A stretch of 64,000 nt of DNA from Fremontodendron californicum (taxonomy: Eukaryota > Streptophyta > Magnoliopsida > Malvales > Malvaceae), in assembly GCA_030761205.1 (NCBI GenBank), contig JAULJL010000035.1:15975001-16039000 (forward strand). The letters run 5' to 3'. The notes under the pieces are model-generated. The model saw nothing but the letters and a program-made list of their open reading frames with translations. It was not told where the DNA came from and ran no database searches. Position numbers and translations under genes: made by a program. This document shows, piece after piece, positions 23,397-35,619 of the stretch (the stretch's first letter is position 1; every line of letters begins with the position of its first letter).

Positions 23397-24250
23397 ATGG
23401 AGGGGGTTGGGTTACTAACCACGCAATTTCCTAAGCTAACCCTATGGTGTTTGAAATCTCCTTTTCTGGATCTTAAAGCAAAGGTTGCTTTTCTATTCTG
23501 AACCTCATTTTGTCTGCAAGTGCTTGGAAATACTTGGATTCCTCTGTCTCTCCCTTCTACCACCTCATCTCCTTTCTTTATTTAAAAAGTTGAAAAAAAT
23601 ACTATAATTGATCATTTTTTCTTTTTTAACTTTTACTTTTTATAATCATTTTTATATTGTTAATTGATTACGATTGCATATATATTTTTAGTTCCGTTTA
23701 TTATTATTGCAGATATAATAAATGCTAAAGTTAATTGCTATGAATATTGATGATAAATATTGAATATCGATAATAAATATTGAAGCAAAAAAATCAAAAT
23801 TACAAAATAATAATCATAATATTAAAACGTTATTTAAATCAGTGCTTACTACTTTAATTGTTCATGAACTCAGATTCTCACTTGACCAATATTTTTTTTC
23901 TTTTTTAGATTTGTGGAGCAATCCATGTTACTTTGCTGCCTAATTATCCATTTTCTTTATGTCCATTCACCAACCAGCCCCCATTTGCCTACTTGGATAT
24001 CCCTACCAGTAGATGTGATGTAAGCTATATATGTAAAGAAAAACTATAAAATTTTGTTTCTTCTTGATTCATAGATATTTATCTAAATTAAAAATTTTGA
24101 TTAATGATCATGAATCTCTTTTTGAAAAAAGAAAAAAGAGGAAGAGAATTTCTACAATAATTGGATATCAAATACCCCTTCCAAGGGGTTACCATGGCAT
24201 ATAAAAAAGAAAAAAAAATGAAATTTATATTTGGATAGAAAAGCTCGATA

Positions 24251-24567
24251 TAGATCGACCTGCTGAAGGATTAGAAAGCTCGTCCAACCCGACAAGCTCG
24301 ACTCGTAGTGGACCGGGTCTGGGTAAAGATTTTTTCATTTCGGGTCGACTCAGCTCGAATTACTGTTTATGTAATAAAAAAATATTTTTTATTTAAATTT
24401 AATTATAAAATATATAAATATTAATATAAAAAATATTTTTTTATTTTTTTAATATTATTTAAACATAGAAACTAGTCGACAGGCCGGTTCAGATCCGCCT
24501 GAAATCGAATATAAATAAAAGAAGAAAAAAATTGGATCACAATTTAACGCGGCCATGAGTAAGTCTA
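24251..24567. mobile_element. hAT-type MITE (TAGA..TCTA family)
   Basis: Ends TAGATCGACCTGC and CATGAGTAAGTCTA flank an AT-rich centre with the usual ATAAAAAAATATTTTTTATT-type core. Flanking octamers GCTCGATA and ACTCGACA agree at six of eight positions. Confidence 0.6.
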
Positions 24568-24834
24568 ACTCGACATGATATTCAAAATCATAAGGTCTAG
24601 GTGGTACTTGACCATTTGATCAAAGTGTCGTGGTCAATTTGTTTTTGTCTCTCTTTTCTTTTCTTTTTTTTGAAAAGTTATTATATAGACCATTTTTAAT
24701 GTATCAGTTATAAATTCGATAAATGAAAATGTTTGTCTCTTTTATTTTCATGGTAATATGTTATTCACTTATATCTCTAACCACATATTTACCCTAGTTT
24801 TTCTCCGACCTATTTGATAATATCCCTCTCTCCT

Positions 24835-25250
24835 TTTTTTCTAAACCAAAATATTATTGATGAATCAAAAAGTTACAAGTTAGCAGAAATTAGAAGAGAA
24901 AACAAACTTTCCACAAAAATAACAAAAGAAATCCGACAAAAATCGCATAAGTAAGAAAAGAAAAAAAAAAAAAAAACACTGAAAGATCATTCAACACATC
25001 CTAAAAAAGTTTTACACGAATAAAATAAAGTCAAACTCAACCGAAACAATAACAATAACAAAAGCCCGAAAGAGAAGAGCGAAACAAAACCGAACCTAAA
25101 TAAACACTAGTGAAGCAAGCCTCGTATCAGATATACAACTAATCATCCCAAAATCATCGCAATAAATTGTTAACCAATTAAAACAAAAAAACTTAGCATT
25201 CAACAATATTATCTCCCAACATTCATCCGCAAACCCAAGTCATCTTGGTT
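24835..25250. repeat. Diverged dispersed repeat, copy A
   Basis: It begins with a T run, then CAAAATATTATTGATGAATC...AAAGTTACAAG. It shares order and wording with 26347-27015, including CAAACTTTCCACAA against CAAACGTTCCACAA and AAAAGCGAAACAAAA. It could be a truncated LINE 3' end read on the minus strand, but no reverse transcriptase remains to prove it. Confidence 0.5.
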
Positions 25251-25492
25251 TTCTCTTCTTTGTAGGATTTTGGTTGTTTCTTTACAGTAACTTTCAACCC
25301 CATATCGATTTAACTCATTTACACAGCACTGTGAATATCCCCATTTGTTCATCATGACATGACCGACTAACCAAAGTTTTCAATAATACTTCTAACTTTA
25401 TGTGATCTTTCTACGAATAGTCAACATCTTCATGAGAATCTTTTGCTGTCATAGTAAGGCCATCAATAGAATTTTTGGGTTGACATAAAAAT

Positions 25493-25769
25493 CAGAGGTG
25501 TTTATAGGTCGAATCGGGTTATTGTCCGAATTTTTTCCACAACTTTTACTCAAGTTCGATTCGGATTGAGTTCAGACCGACCCGTAAGCTTAAATCATTA
25601 TTTAAAAATATTAAAAAATTAATTTTATATTAATATTTATATAATTAAATTTAAATAAATATTTTTATTATTAATAAATAGTAATTCGGACCGAGTCGAC
25701 CCGAATTAAAAAAATAGTTACCCAATCCAATACAGACCAAACAAATAATCCGATTCTTGAACAAATCTA
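25493..25769. mobile_element. hAT-type MITE (TAGA..TCTA family)
   Basis: Ends CAGAGGTGTTTATAGGTCG and GAACAAATCTA surround the family's AT-rich centre. The flanking octamers match only partly, so it is an old copy. Confidence 0.55.
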
Positions 25770-26346
25770 ATTAAAACCCACAATTCTTTTTTTTTTTTTT
25801 TGTCTTTTTCAGTTTTGAAATTATCATACTTAGATGTTGTTTTTATGTGTCTAGGTCACAGTTGGAATTATTTTTACCTAGAAAAAAAATTATGTAAACA
25901 TGTAATAATGCTAATCAATGCCAAATAACTTTAATCACTATATTTAACTGATCTAATATTTAATGCATTGTTAGTATATATAAATCACATTATTAATTAA
26001 TAAAACAATTTTAAAGTTTGAACTGAGATTGATGTCAAGAGAGATCATAGTATAAGTATACTAAAACTTTTTTTCTTAAAATTAATTTTAGTATTAAACA
26101 TTTCAATTAAGTTTTTATATTAAAGAGTGAATCTTTTCCACAAGCTAGAAGTTTCTTCACCTGAAAGAAAGAAAAGAAAACAGGAAGGATGAAATCGATT
26201 CACATAAAGTTTTTATGTCGTTAGGTGAGGATGCAAAAAAAGTTAATGTTTTTATTAATCTTTAACAGCATTTACTGTAATGAATATTGATGGGCAAATT
26301 GCCTTCTCTATTTGTCTGCTGTTTTTCCTTTTGTGCTCTTTTTTCA

Positions 26347-27015
26347 TCATTGTTTTTTTTTCTAGTCAAAATATTATTAAAAAGTTACAAGCTATTAGAG
26401 ACTAACAAAGAGAGAACAAACGTTCCACAACAATAACAAAAGAAAACCAATAGAGATCATCTGAGTGGGTTAAAAATAAAATAAAAGACACTGAGACTCT
26501 AAGAGGTTTCAATTAAATCTGCTCTGGGTCGGGCCGGCTGGATCGGGTCGCGACTCAATATTTTTTTTCTTGCCTAATTTTGTTTCAGGTCGGATTTGAA
26601 TTGACCTATAAGTTCATTTTACTGTTTATAAATTATTAAAAAATTATTTTTACATTTTTTATAATTAAATTTAAATAAAAAATATGTTTATTTAATGAAC
26701 ATCCCGAATTACAAAAATCTTTACCCAAACTCAACTCTATTCAAGCCGGACCAAACGAGTTACCCGATCTTTGAGTATTTGAGCAACTCTAATTTCAACA
26801 CACCCAAAGATTTGACACGAAAAAAAATAAAAATCAATCTTGTAAGAGAACAAAAGTGAAAGGCCAAAGAAGAAAAGCGAAACAAAAATAAAATCTCAGA
26901 AGAAACAATAATGGAGCCAAACAACTTATCCTCCCAAAGCCAATGTAAAACATCATTAACCAGTCACGAGTGATAAGGAAACAACACCAAACCCAACACA
27001 TCAGGCAATCAATCC
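26347..27015. repeat. Diverged dispersed repeat, copy B (interrupted by a MITE)
   Basis: This is a second copy of the 24835-25250 repeat, split by the MITE at 26514-26791. The downstream half (AGAGAACAAAAGTGAAAGGC and GTAAAACATCATTAACCAG) corresponds to the downstream half of copy A. Confidence 0.5.
26514..26791. mobile_element. hAT-type MITE (TAGA..TCTA family)
   Basis: The start is TAAATCTGCTCTGGGTCGGG and the end is TTTGAGCAACTCTA. Flanking octamers GTTTCAAT and ATTTCAAC agree at six of eight positions. It is inserted in the copy-B repeat. Confidence 0.6.
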
Positions 27016-27367
27016 ATCATTGTTTTTCTTTACTTAATGCTTATTATGCTTAAAGAATAAGATTGTTTCCTTTGACTGTCAACATGAAAAGAAAAGAAAA
27101 AAGATGATTAAAGAATTTTAATGAGTATTGTTCAGTGATCCAAATGATGTACATAGAATTTAAACAATCATGCAATTCGAGGACCAGTTCTTTGGAGATG
27201 TTGGACTCTTGTTGGAGTGGAATTTGAGATTATTTAGGTATATTTTTTTTAATTTATAACAATATCTTTTCTTTTATATTTAATGGTATTATATGATAGC
27301 ACTTGCTTTAATGGATGATTTGGCATTTGAGTCTTCATGAAGATCAATCAAAACTAGAGGTGGCAAA

Positions 27368-27640
27368 ATGAACCCGAACCCGAAAACCCGTTCAGGAAAA
27401 CCCGAATCCGAACCCGTCCAAACCCGATTTGACCAAAAAGTCAAAAACCCGAACCCGAAAAAGCCCGAACCCGAATGGGCCCGAACCCGAATGACCCGAA
27501 CCCGAATGGGCCCGAACCCGAATGGACCCGAACCCGAATGGACCCGAACCCGAATGGGCCCGAACCCGAATGAGCCCGAACCCGAATGAGCCCGAACCCG
27601 AATGGACCCGAACCCGAGACCGGCCCGAACCCGAACCCAA
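27368..27640 (+). repeat. Left subterminal array, 16-bp unit
   Basis: The unit is CCCGAACCCGAATGGG with variants ending GGA or GAG. About ten units follow a looser CCCGAA region. Because 16 is not a multiple of three, each unit rotates the frame. Confidence 0.9.
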
Positions 27641-27988
27641 ATTTAATACTAAAAATAAAAATAAACAAATTGCAATTATTTTTTTTTACAAAGCAATAAC
27701 TTTAATTATTAATTTTATTCTAATTTTTTTAATAATTTAATTAAAATTTAAAATTTAATATATTATATATATATATGATGAAATAATAATTTTATCAAAA
27801 AGTAAATTATATTTTGTACTTATAAGTTATAACTTTAACGTCTCATATCATGATGAATTTACAATCTAAATATTTTAAATTCTTGAAAATTTTAAAGATG
27901 TGAAAAAAAATTTGACAATAATTCAATTAATCTATAAGGGTAAAAAAATTGACAATAATTCAATTATTTTGGCCTTTTGGGTTATACT

Positions 27989-28243
27989 TAGACCTGCTCA
28001 CGGGCCGGGCCTGGGCAGGATATTTTGTGTTCCGGGCCGGCCCGGCCCGGAACAGTAATTTTTATTATAATATTATCTTATTTAATTTAAATTATAAAAA
28101 AATAAAAAAATAAAAAAATTATTTTTTTATTCCAATGAACAGTGTTTCGGGCCTAAACGGGCGGGCCGGGCCGACCCAGGGCCAGGCCTGGGCAGAGAAA
28201 ATAAAAAAAAACTGGGCCGCGGCCCGGCCCATAAGCAGCTCTA
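27989..28243. mobile_element. hAT-type MITE, well preserved
   Basis: It is 255 bp, with ends TAGACCTGCTCACGGGCC and GGCCCATAAGCAGCTCTA. The flanking octamers GTTATACT (27981-27988 and 28244-28251) are identical. The termini are rich in GGGCCGGGC words and the centre is AT-rich. It is nested in the larger hAT-like element. Confidence 0.88.
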
Positions 28244-28939
28244 GTTATACTTATGCGGTTAGGTTAGGGTGGGTTTAATTGGATTATGGCTTTCATGTGA
28301 TTTTATTTTAGCGGGTGGATTTAATGGGGTTTTGGGTTTTATGGCCTTTTGGTTTTGGGTATATTTATTATATATTAATAAATAATCATATTAATTATAT
28401 ATTTATTACGTATAATTTAAATATAAATTATATTTTTTAGTACTACTTTATAATTTATACTTTATACTGATGAAAAAAATATAAGTACTCGATATATATA
28501 TATATATATATATATATCTTGACTATAAGCATAAATTTTTTGCATTTTATAAGTATATAAACGAATAGATGAAGGCCAGGATTTATTTTTAAAAGTTTTT
28601 TATTTTATAGTGAATATAAATTATAATGTATTTATATTTTGAAATTCGAGCTCATCAAATCAATTATTTTAAATATCAATATATTAATTTATAATATATC
28701 ATATTTTTTATAATAAATTATTTCAAAATTTGATTTTATATAACAAATTAATTTCTTATTCTTTTGGTGCTAACAAATATTAATTTTAAAAAATAAATAT
28801 AATTAAAAATATCATATAATAGCAAAAGTATAAAAATAAAAATAATAATAATAATAAATTAATAATTTGTTTTTAGATATAAATATTTAAATTACGTAAA
28901 AATGATTACATCTAATATAAAATAAAATAATGTAAAACA

Positions 28940-29200
28940 TACCCGTACCCAGATCGAACCCGAACCCAGACCGAACCCGAACCCGAATGGGCCCGAACCC
29001 GAATGAGCCCGAACCCGAATGGGCCCGAACCCGAATGGGCCCGAACCCGAATGAGCCCGAACCCGAATGAGCCCGAACCCGAATGGACCAGAACCCGAAT
29101 GAGCCCGAACCCGGATGGACCCGAACCCGAATGAGCCCGAACCCGAATGAGCCCGAACCCGAATAAACCCGAACCCGAATGAACCCGACCCGAACCCGCC
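28940..29200 (+). repeat. Right subterminal array, 16-bp unit, same orientation as the left
   Basis: It has the same CCCGAACCCGAATGRG unit as the left array, again with the C-rich strand on plus. The two arrays are therefore direct, not inverted, relative to each other. Confidence 0.88.
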
Positions 29201-29399
29201 CAATTGCCACCTCTAATCAAAACTGTTGGATTTTTTTTTTTTTTTTGCAAATTTTTGGAAAAAAATCTTTTCGTGTTATTTCATGCATATGAATATGATT
29301 CATATTATTTTTAACTATACAATGAGACATAAATTCAAAATCTCTAAACCTGCATCTCTTATGATTTTTTTTTTTTTTTTGTTGAAAGGGTGCATTATT

Positions 29400-29655
29400 T
29401 ATTTATTTTTTTTTTACGAAGGAAGCAATAAATTGAAAATAGGGGAAAGACGGTAGATATTGGGATTCGAACAACAGATCTAATGAATGTCACTTCTTAA
29501 AAATGATTGCATGAATCAACTGGACTAAATCCTGGATTCACAGTTTGGGAATAAGGGAAAGACTGTAAATGCTGGGATTCGAATCCCAGACTTATTGGAT
29601 GCCACCTCTTAAGAACGATTGCATGAATCAACTGGATTAGATCTTGAATTTTGAA
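29400..29655 (-). repeat. Two adjacent tRNA-derived SINE fragments
   Basis: Two head-to-tail copies share GATTCGAA-type B boxes (29462-29472 and 29575-29586, the second GGGATTCGAATCCC). They also share ATTGCATGAATCAACTGGA (29503 and 29620) and GGGAAAGAC (29444 and 29557). Read on the minus strand they match the SINE family seen elsewhere in the window. Confidence 0.6.
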
Positions 29656-32600
29656 AGAATGCATTATTTGCTCTCTCTATGATTAACCAATCCTTAATTA
29701 AAGAAAACATTGAGTTTGAATTGGTGATCATAGCAATATGAAATTAAAGAGAAAGAGACTTTTTTTTGAAATTCAGATATATACAATCTGATCCACAAAT
29801 ATATAGTCTCATCTTAGATAGGAAGAAACATTAATCATTGAATTTAAGTTGCTTTTTTGACTTTTAAAGTCTAATATACATGTATTTTCATTGCTTTTGC
29901 TTATTCTTTTGGTAGCAAGATTTTTCTTTCTCTTTCTTTTTTACCCTTCTTTCTCCTTTTGATACATGTTTACAACTTTATTACATTTTCAACACTTATA
30001 TTTAAAGTAACGTTTGTGTACTTTTTGAATACTCTATTCAATCAATCACATGTGAATATATCAATTATTTAATTTGATTCTACCATTATTCTTTGAAATT
30101 TTTCATAGAAATTAATTTCCCTTCTTAATTAGCCCTAGATTATAATAATTTGCATTACCAAGTGCACGCCTTCTTTCTTATGTAAGAAAGTTTGAAATAC
30201 TTAATATCAAACTTCAAATCTTTTTATTTATAATTTTATATTCACTTGCTGATTTACTTATTTAATTTGTTTTATTTTATGTAATAATTAGGTCATATAC
30301 GATTGTAATTTTGATTTTTACAAGAAAAAAAAATCTGATTAATGGATAAAAATAATCCAATGTTATAAAATTCTATAGTATTACAAGAAATTAAGAACCC
30401 AAAAAAAAAAACTCAACCTTAATTTAGAAACTAACACCTTTTTTTATATTTTATAATTTATATATATATATATATATATATATCAATCTTTTTGGTACAT
30501 TTACTGTTATATGTTCAGTGATTATGAATATATTGGGGAAAGGGCTTTTTCTCTCCATTGGAGATTTGAAAAAGAAAGATGAGAGCAAAGGGGGGTCCCT
30601 ATGGTTCATGCATGGATCAAAGTATCAAGACAAAATTAGAAGATTAGTCAAAAGCATAAATCCAATTCCAATGTCATCATAATTCATAAATAGTATATTA
30701 GTAGTACAATTTAATAGTTATACACAACACAGTTTTAAGATTTGTGATTTTGACCAAAAACTAGCTATGGCTATACCTAGGTTTGAATTGATGATAACTA
30801 ACAACACAAGAGAATAGTAACTAGTACTTTTTCTTTAATTAGCTAGTTTTCTTTCACTATTATTTTTATTTTAGTCAAGTCTCTTTTGTCCCAGTTATTG
30901 GTGATTATTATAATGATAAAAGTTGTTGTAAACTGAAGCTTAGTCAGAAGTTCTTTGGTTTAGATCTGTTTAGTATTGCTGTAAGACATAATTTTTTAGA
31001 TAAAAAATTATGATTTATCGTAAATATAATATTAAATGGGTAATTTTTTTTTTTTTATGGTTGAAATTATGATTCGATAATTCATACTAAAAGGTCAAGA
31101 AAATAGAGATTTTGAGTTTTTAAGTTGACTTTTAAATAAAATAATTTTATTATCCTCATATCTCTAATTTTTTATTATTTTAGATTTTTTTTTTGACATT
31201 TTAATTTTTCATAGCACTTTTTCACATAAATGTCAAACACTTTAAAATTTTTAAAACATATTTTTCATCACACATTTTTTAAATCAAATTTTTTCCAACA
31301 ACAATGCTAAATTAAATTTTACCATTGGATCCCATCGGAGGAAACCCTATTCTCTCTCTTTTTGTTTCTTAATTTATTAATTTATTTAATGACAGCGTAA
31401 ATATTCGATTTTATCTGAAACTCTGAAATTAATTATTAATCCTAAAATAATTTTTGAGACTTAAATTGGATTGGCTTTATTTTATTTTGGGCTTTTAAAG
31501 ATGATTATTTAATCTTAATTTATTGTGAATTTTTGGCCTAATTGTTACTTTGGATTTTGAGTTTCAATTTGCTTTTGGGTTTTGAACACAATTATGATTT
31601 TGAGACTTTAGATCCGACGACTCACATTCTTCTTATAAATTAGTATTATTATTTTTATTTATCTTATTAGTTTTCTTTTTTTTTTTGTTCTTTATCTTTT
31701 TATTTATTTTTTATTTTCCTTTTAATTTTGATTGAATAAAAAAAACTAAAAAAATCAAAATCAAAAAATTGAAAATCGAAAAAGAAGAAAAATAATCAGA
31801 AAATTAGATTAAAAACAAAACCAAAATCTAAAACTAAGATCAAACAAATCTAAAACAAGATAATCATAAACCCTATAAAAATCAACAACAATCTCAACAA
31901 TACACAATAATAAACAAGTGAAAAAAAGTCGGAGATAAATTTGGTAGAAAGAGGTCGGGGAGATTGTTAGGATTTTAATTTAGGTTTTTTTTGGGTTTCT
32001 GAAAATTATTTTGGTGAATTGTATGATGAAAACAGGTGGTGTTTTTGCTGGTGGAAAAAACGAGCTTTGATTTTAGATCAAGGAAATTGGGGAAAGTTTT
32101 AAGAAATTCTAGGTCAATAAAAGAAAAGAGGAGGCTGACAGGACCCAAAAAGTTTTTTTTTTTTGAATTTTTCGAGTTTCTTTTTTGAATTTTTCGAGTA
32201 ATCGTAAAATTCAAAGTTTGAAGATTCCAGCGAGGTTTGAAGTTTCTAGCCATGCTTTGAATATTTCATTGACCAAAATTTGGGAAAAGGTTGATCTTTC
32301 CGGTGCCGGTTGAATTTCCTGACGACGGAATCTGAAAAGCACGACGGTCGAATTCTGGAAGAAGAACAGACAGCAGCATCTGAGGAGAGAAGAGAAAAAA
32401 TGGAGAAAAGAATGGGAAGATAGAGAAAAAGATAGGTAAAAATGAAAAAGAAAAAAAAAATTGTTTTTTTTTACAGTTTTTGGGTCGAGTTGCACGAATT
32501 CGTGTGTCGATCCATTCGCCCGCCCGACTCGTTTGTTATGTTTTTCATTTTTAATTTTTATTATTATCAATTTTATTTTGTTTATTAATTTTTATTCATA

Positions 32601-33243
32601 TTTGTTTATTTATTTATTATTTCATTTATTTTATTCATTTTTAAAAATAAAAAAAAATTATTCATTTATCTTGATTAGTTTCTATTTCATTCATTTGATT
32701 ATCTATTTACTTGTGTAAATTATTTATTTAATGTGTTGTGTATTTATTTTTATTACTTGCTTGACTATTCATGTCATTTTAGGATAATAAAAATTTAATT
32801 AGGGAGATGAAATTTTTAAAAAATAATAATAAAACAGACTTAGATAAATAGAGATTTTAAAATAGTAAAGCAATTCGTATAATAGATTTCTGATTTCTAC
32901 ATAATTAACAATTAATGAAATCATGTCATTTTAGGATAATAAAAATTTAATTAGGGAGATGAAATTTAAAAAAATAAATAATAATAAAACAGACTTAGAT
33001 AAATAGAGATTTTAAAATAGTAAAGCAATTCGTATAATATATTTATGATTTCTACATAATTAACAATTAATGAAATCAATGAATAAATTGAGATCCTTCC
33101 AATTATGAAAATCTAAAGGAAATGCAATTAGACAATTTTTTTTTTTTTTTTTTAAACTAGGTGAAGAAGATTTTTTTTTTAATTTTACCAGTTTGATGGA
33201 GAGGAAAAAAGATTTCAATATTAAGGATTGATATTTATTCCCA
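29656..33243. other. AT-rich intergenic DNA, no gene recognised
   Basis: It contains a (TA)n run at about 30461-30482 and a 152-bp tandem duplication (listed). A GC-richer patch at about 31960-32530 has minus-strand frames (32253-31975, 32570-32211) that resemble no family I know. That patch could be a gene relic or an LTR fragment. Confidence 0.45.
32771..33077. repeat. Tandem duplication, unit about 152 bp, two copies
   Basis: ATGTCATTTTAGGATAATAA opens copies at 32771 and 32923, and each ends TTAACAATTAATGAAATC. The copies are nearly identical, so the duplication is recent. Confidence 0.85.
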
Positions 33244-33280
33244 AATCACTACAACAAAATTTGTTTTCAGTGACGTTCAG

Positions 33281-33735
33281 ATAGCGGCGTTTTACTTATA
33301 AACGCCGCAATCTACAGTGTTTTTTCATACGAGCGGCGCTTTTTGTCAAAACGTCGCGGTATTGTAAATTAGTGACATTTATATCAAATAAACGCCGCTA
33401 AATATTTTAAAATAGCGGCGTTTATAATATATAAACGCCGCTAAAATATTAAACATTATCCCACCTATTTGTAATTCTGCCAAAAATTTTACCGCCAAAA
33501 TTTAATATGAAACGATGCATTTGGCTCTTTGCATTAGCGGCGTTTTTTCGTAGAAACGCCGCTAAATCATATAAAATAGTGGTGTTTTAAAATTGAAACG
33601 CCGCAAAATCATTTAAACTAGCGGCGTTTTGCTTGTAAAAACGCCGCTACATATAACTCATTAATTTGTTTATTTAAAACTCTGCATTTTGGAGTGGATT
33701 TAGCGGTGTTTTGGGAGCAAACGCCGCTAAATCTA
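33281..33735. repeat. Left subterminal palindromic repeats of the CACTA element
   Basis: Repeated AGCGGCGTTT and its complement AAACGCCGCTA are spaced as small hairpins with 4-25 bp loops. Confidence 0.9.
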
Positions 33736-35619
33736 AAATAAACATTCGACTCATCCTCCCCTTTCCCCAAATCAAAACACCACACTCTCTTTCTCTCTCT
33801 CTCTCTCTCTCCCCCCTTCAGACCGGATCTCAGAGTTAATACGTGTTTAGGGTTCGACAATCTCCTTTCAAGGTATGGTAAATTATGTTATTTTGTAAAT
33901 TTATATTAGGTTTTTGGGGTAGTTTTGTTGATTTTATTGAGATTTTGTTTAATTTATTTCCCATTTTCTCACAATCTAACTTACGTTATATTATGTTTTC
34001 TATTTAGCCTTTGCGATTGCTCTTCCCAGCTAACTCTCCTCACAATCCCTGAAGGTATTTCCAGATTTGTGGGGTTTTTGTTTATTGGGAATGGTTTTTT
34101 TAATCGGAAGATTTGAGTTTTTTTTTGGTAAAAGATTTATAGATTTTGAGTTTTAAATCAGTGACTAAGTTAAACTAGTAAAAGATTTCTTTTTAGTTCT
34201 TTAATTATCTTTTGAGTAGCTATTGAAATCGGGTGAAATCAAGAATTTTACTTGTGACACATGTTCTTTTGTTTCTGGATGTGCAATTTATCTAATTTTA
34301 GTGAATTCGAATCTCTTGAAATGTAGAATCAATGTATTATTATGGAATTCCAGCTTGGTATTGAGAGTAGTGAGAAAAAGGAGGAAGAAATACAAATACT
34401 TGAAAAATGAGGTGAAAATTTAACCAAGAGTCAGCTATAGTCGTCATAGTGTCCATTTCTTATTTAGAATATTAGTAATGTGCTCAAATAGATTACTGCT
34501 GATGATAAAAGTTGACATGATGATTGCTGGGCTAGATATGCCCACTTTTTTTATTTCCATTAACTGTGTTATGAGCTTGCAACACCTTTTATGACTTCGA
34601 TGTTCTATTCCAAGTTGTCAACCCATTAGATTATGCCATTATAGTAGTTGAACTCAGTCTAGCTATCGACTTCACTGGTATCATCCCTTGATAGGTGTAT
34701 AGACTCAGTAGAAGTTGAATATTGTATGAAGATTGCCCTTGAACCTTTGCAGGTTTTTGTAGTATTAATTAATGTTTTAGATCATTTGAATCATGTTGGT
34801 TGGATATTAAAGAGCAAGTAGTATCTGACTCAGTTAAGGAAATAAACTGTTGTTATGTGCTACTACTAAATTGTGCGTGAAAGTAAATATGTACCTTTGA
34901 TAATGTACAAATTGGCTCCCATGTAACAGCAATTAAAATATGCTATTGGCTCCTTGCAAAATAGGTTCAGCAGAAATTGTTGAATGGTTGAACAACCCGA
35001 GATGACAATATAGGTAGAAAATTTTTATTATTAAATCCCACTTTAAAGTATCAAACTTTTTATTAAGCATTGATATAGACAAGCAATTTATAATGTAGTT
35101 AGAAAATTATTATATTATATATTGTTAATTAATGAAAGCTAATGCAAAGTCCCCAATCATATGGAATGATATTTTTGTGTTGTATATATAGAGTGATGAA
35201 ACGTGAAACCACTGAAATCAAATTCAGACTTATGAAGTTCAGATCAATTTTTTTTGTTCATTTCTTTTTTACTAATATTTCTTATCCACAATGAAGTTAA
35301 TTGATTTAAATATTTTACATCAAACTACTTGTCTGGTTCTAACTTTTAGTTCATTTGGTAGGTTGTGATTTGTCTGTGGCTCTTGTCCGCCATTGGTAGC
35401 TATTGCTCTCACTCCCTCTCTCTCATTTACCAAATTAGGATATTTTGGCTGCAGAGGTTCATCTCTCCCTCCCTCTCTCTCGTTTGCTTCCATCTTTGTG
35501 ATGAATAATGCTGAAATTTGAGTATTTAATAATGTAGTTAATATATATATATATATAGTAATAAAATAGGTGGCACCGGTGCAAAGGAACATACTACTAC
35601 TAGTATACTTTGCATATTC

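Larger units (their letters stand above)
27355..29215. mobile_element. Nonautonomous hAT-like transposon with GC-rich subterminal arrays
   Basis: The element is 1,861 bp. It starts TAGAGGTGGCAAAATG and ends CAATTGCCACCTCTA, giving 12-bp perfect terminal inverted repeats. The 8-bp flanks ATCAAAAC (27347-27354 and 29216-29223) are identical, which is the hAT signature together with the TAGAG end. Both ends carry dense CCCGAA-based arrays (27368-27640 and 28940-29200), likely transposase-binding sites by analogy with other hAT elements. The centre is AT-rich, has no transposase, and holds a younger MITE at 27989-28243. Overlapping reading frames in the arrays are open on several frames only because of the repeat and are not genes. 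Confidence 0.9.

Noticed and set aside
27368..29200. Possible interstitial telomere repeat (C-rich CCCGAA units)
   Set aside because: Plant telomere DNA is CCCTAAA. The unit here is a 16-mer with CCCGAA and lies symmetrically at the ends of a transposon.
27368..29250. Several overlapping Arg/Ser/Gly/Phe- and Pro/Asn/Glu-rich reading frames on both strands
   Set aside because: They are produced by the 16-bp CCCGAA-based subterminal arrays of a hAT-like element. All frames are open because of the repeat and no domain is present.
29575..29586. tRNA gene suggested by a perfect B-box (GGGATTCGAATCCC)
   Set aside because: No acceptor stem, anticodon arm or D arm can be folded around it. It belongs to a dispersed SINE family.
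31975..32570. Pair of minus-strand frames in a GC-richer patch
   Set aside because: No start context, no domain and Phe/Lys-rich low complexity. It is noted only as a possible relic in the intergenic entry.
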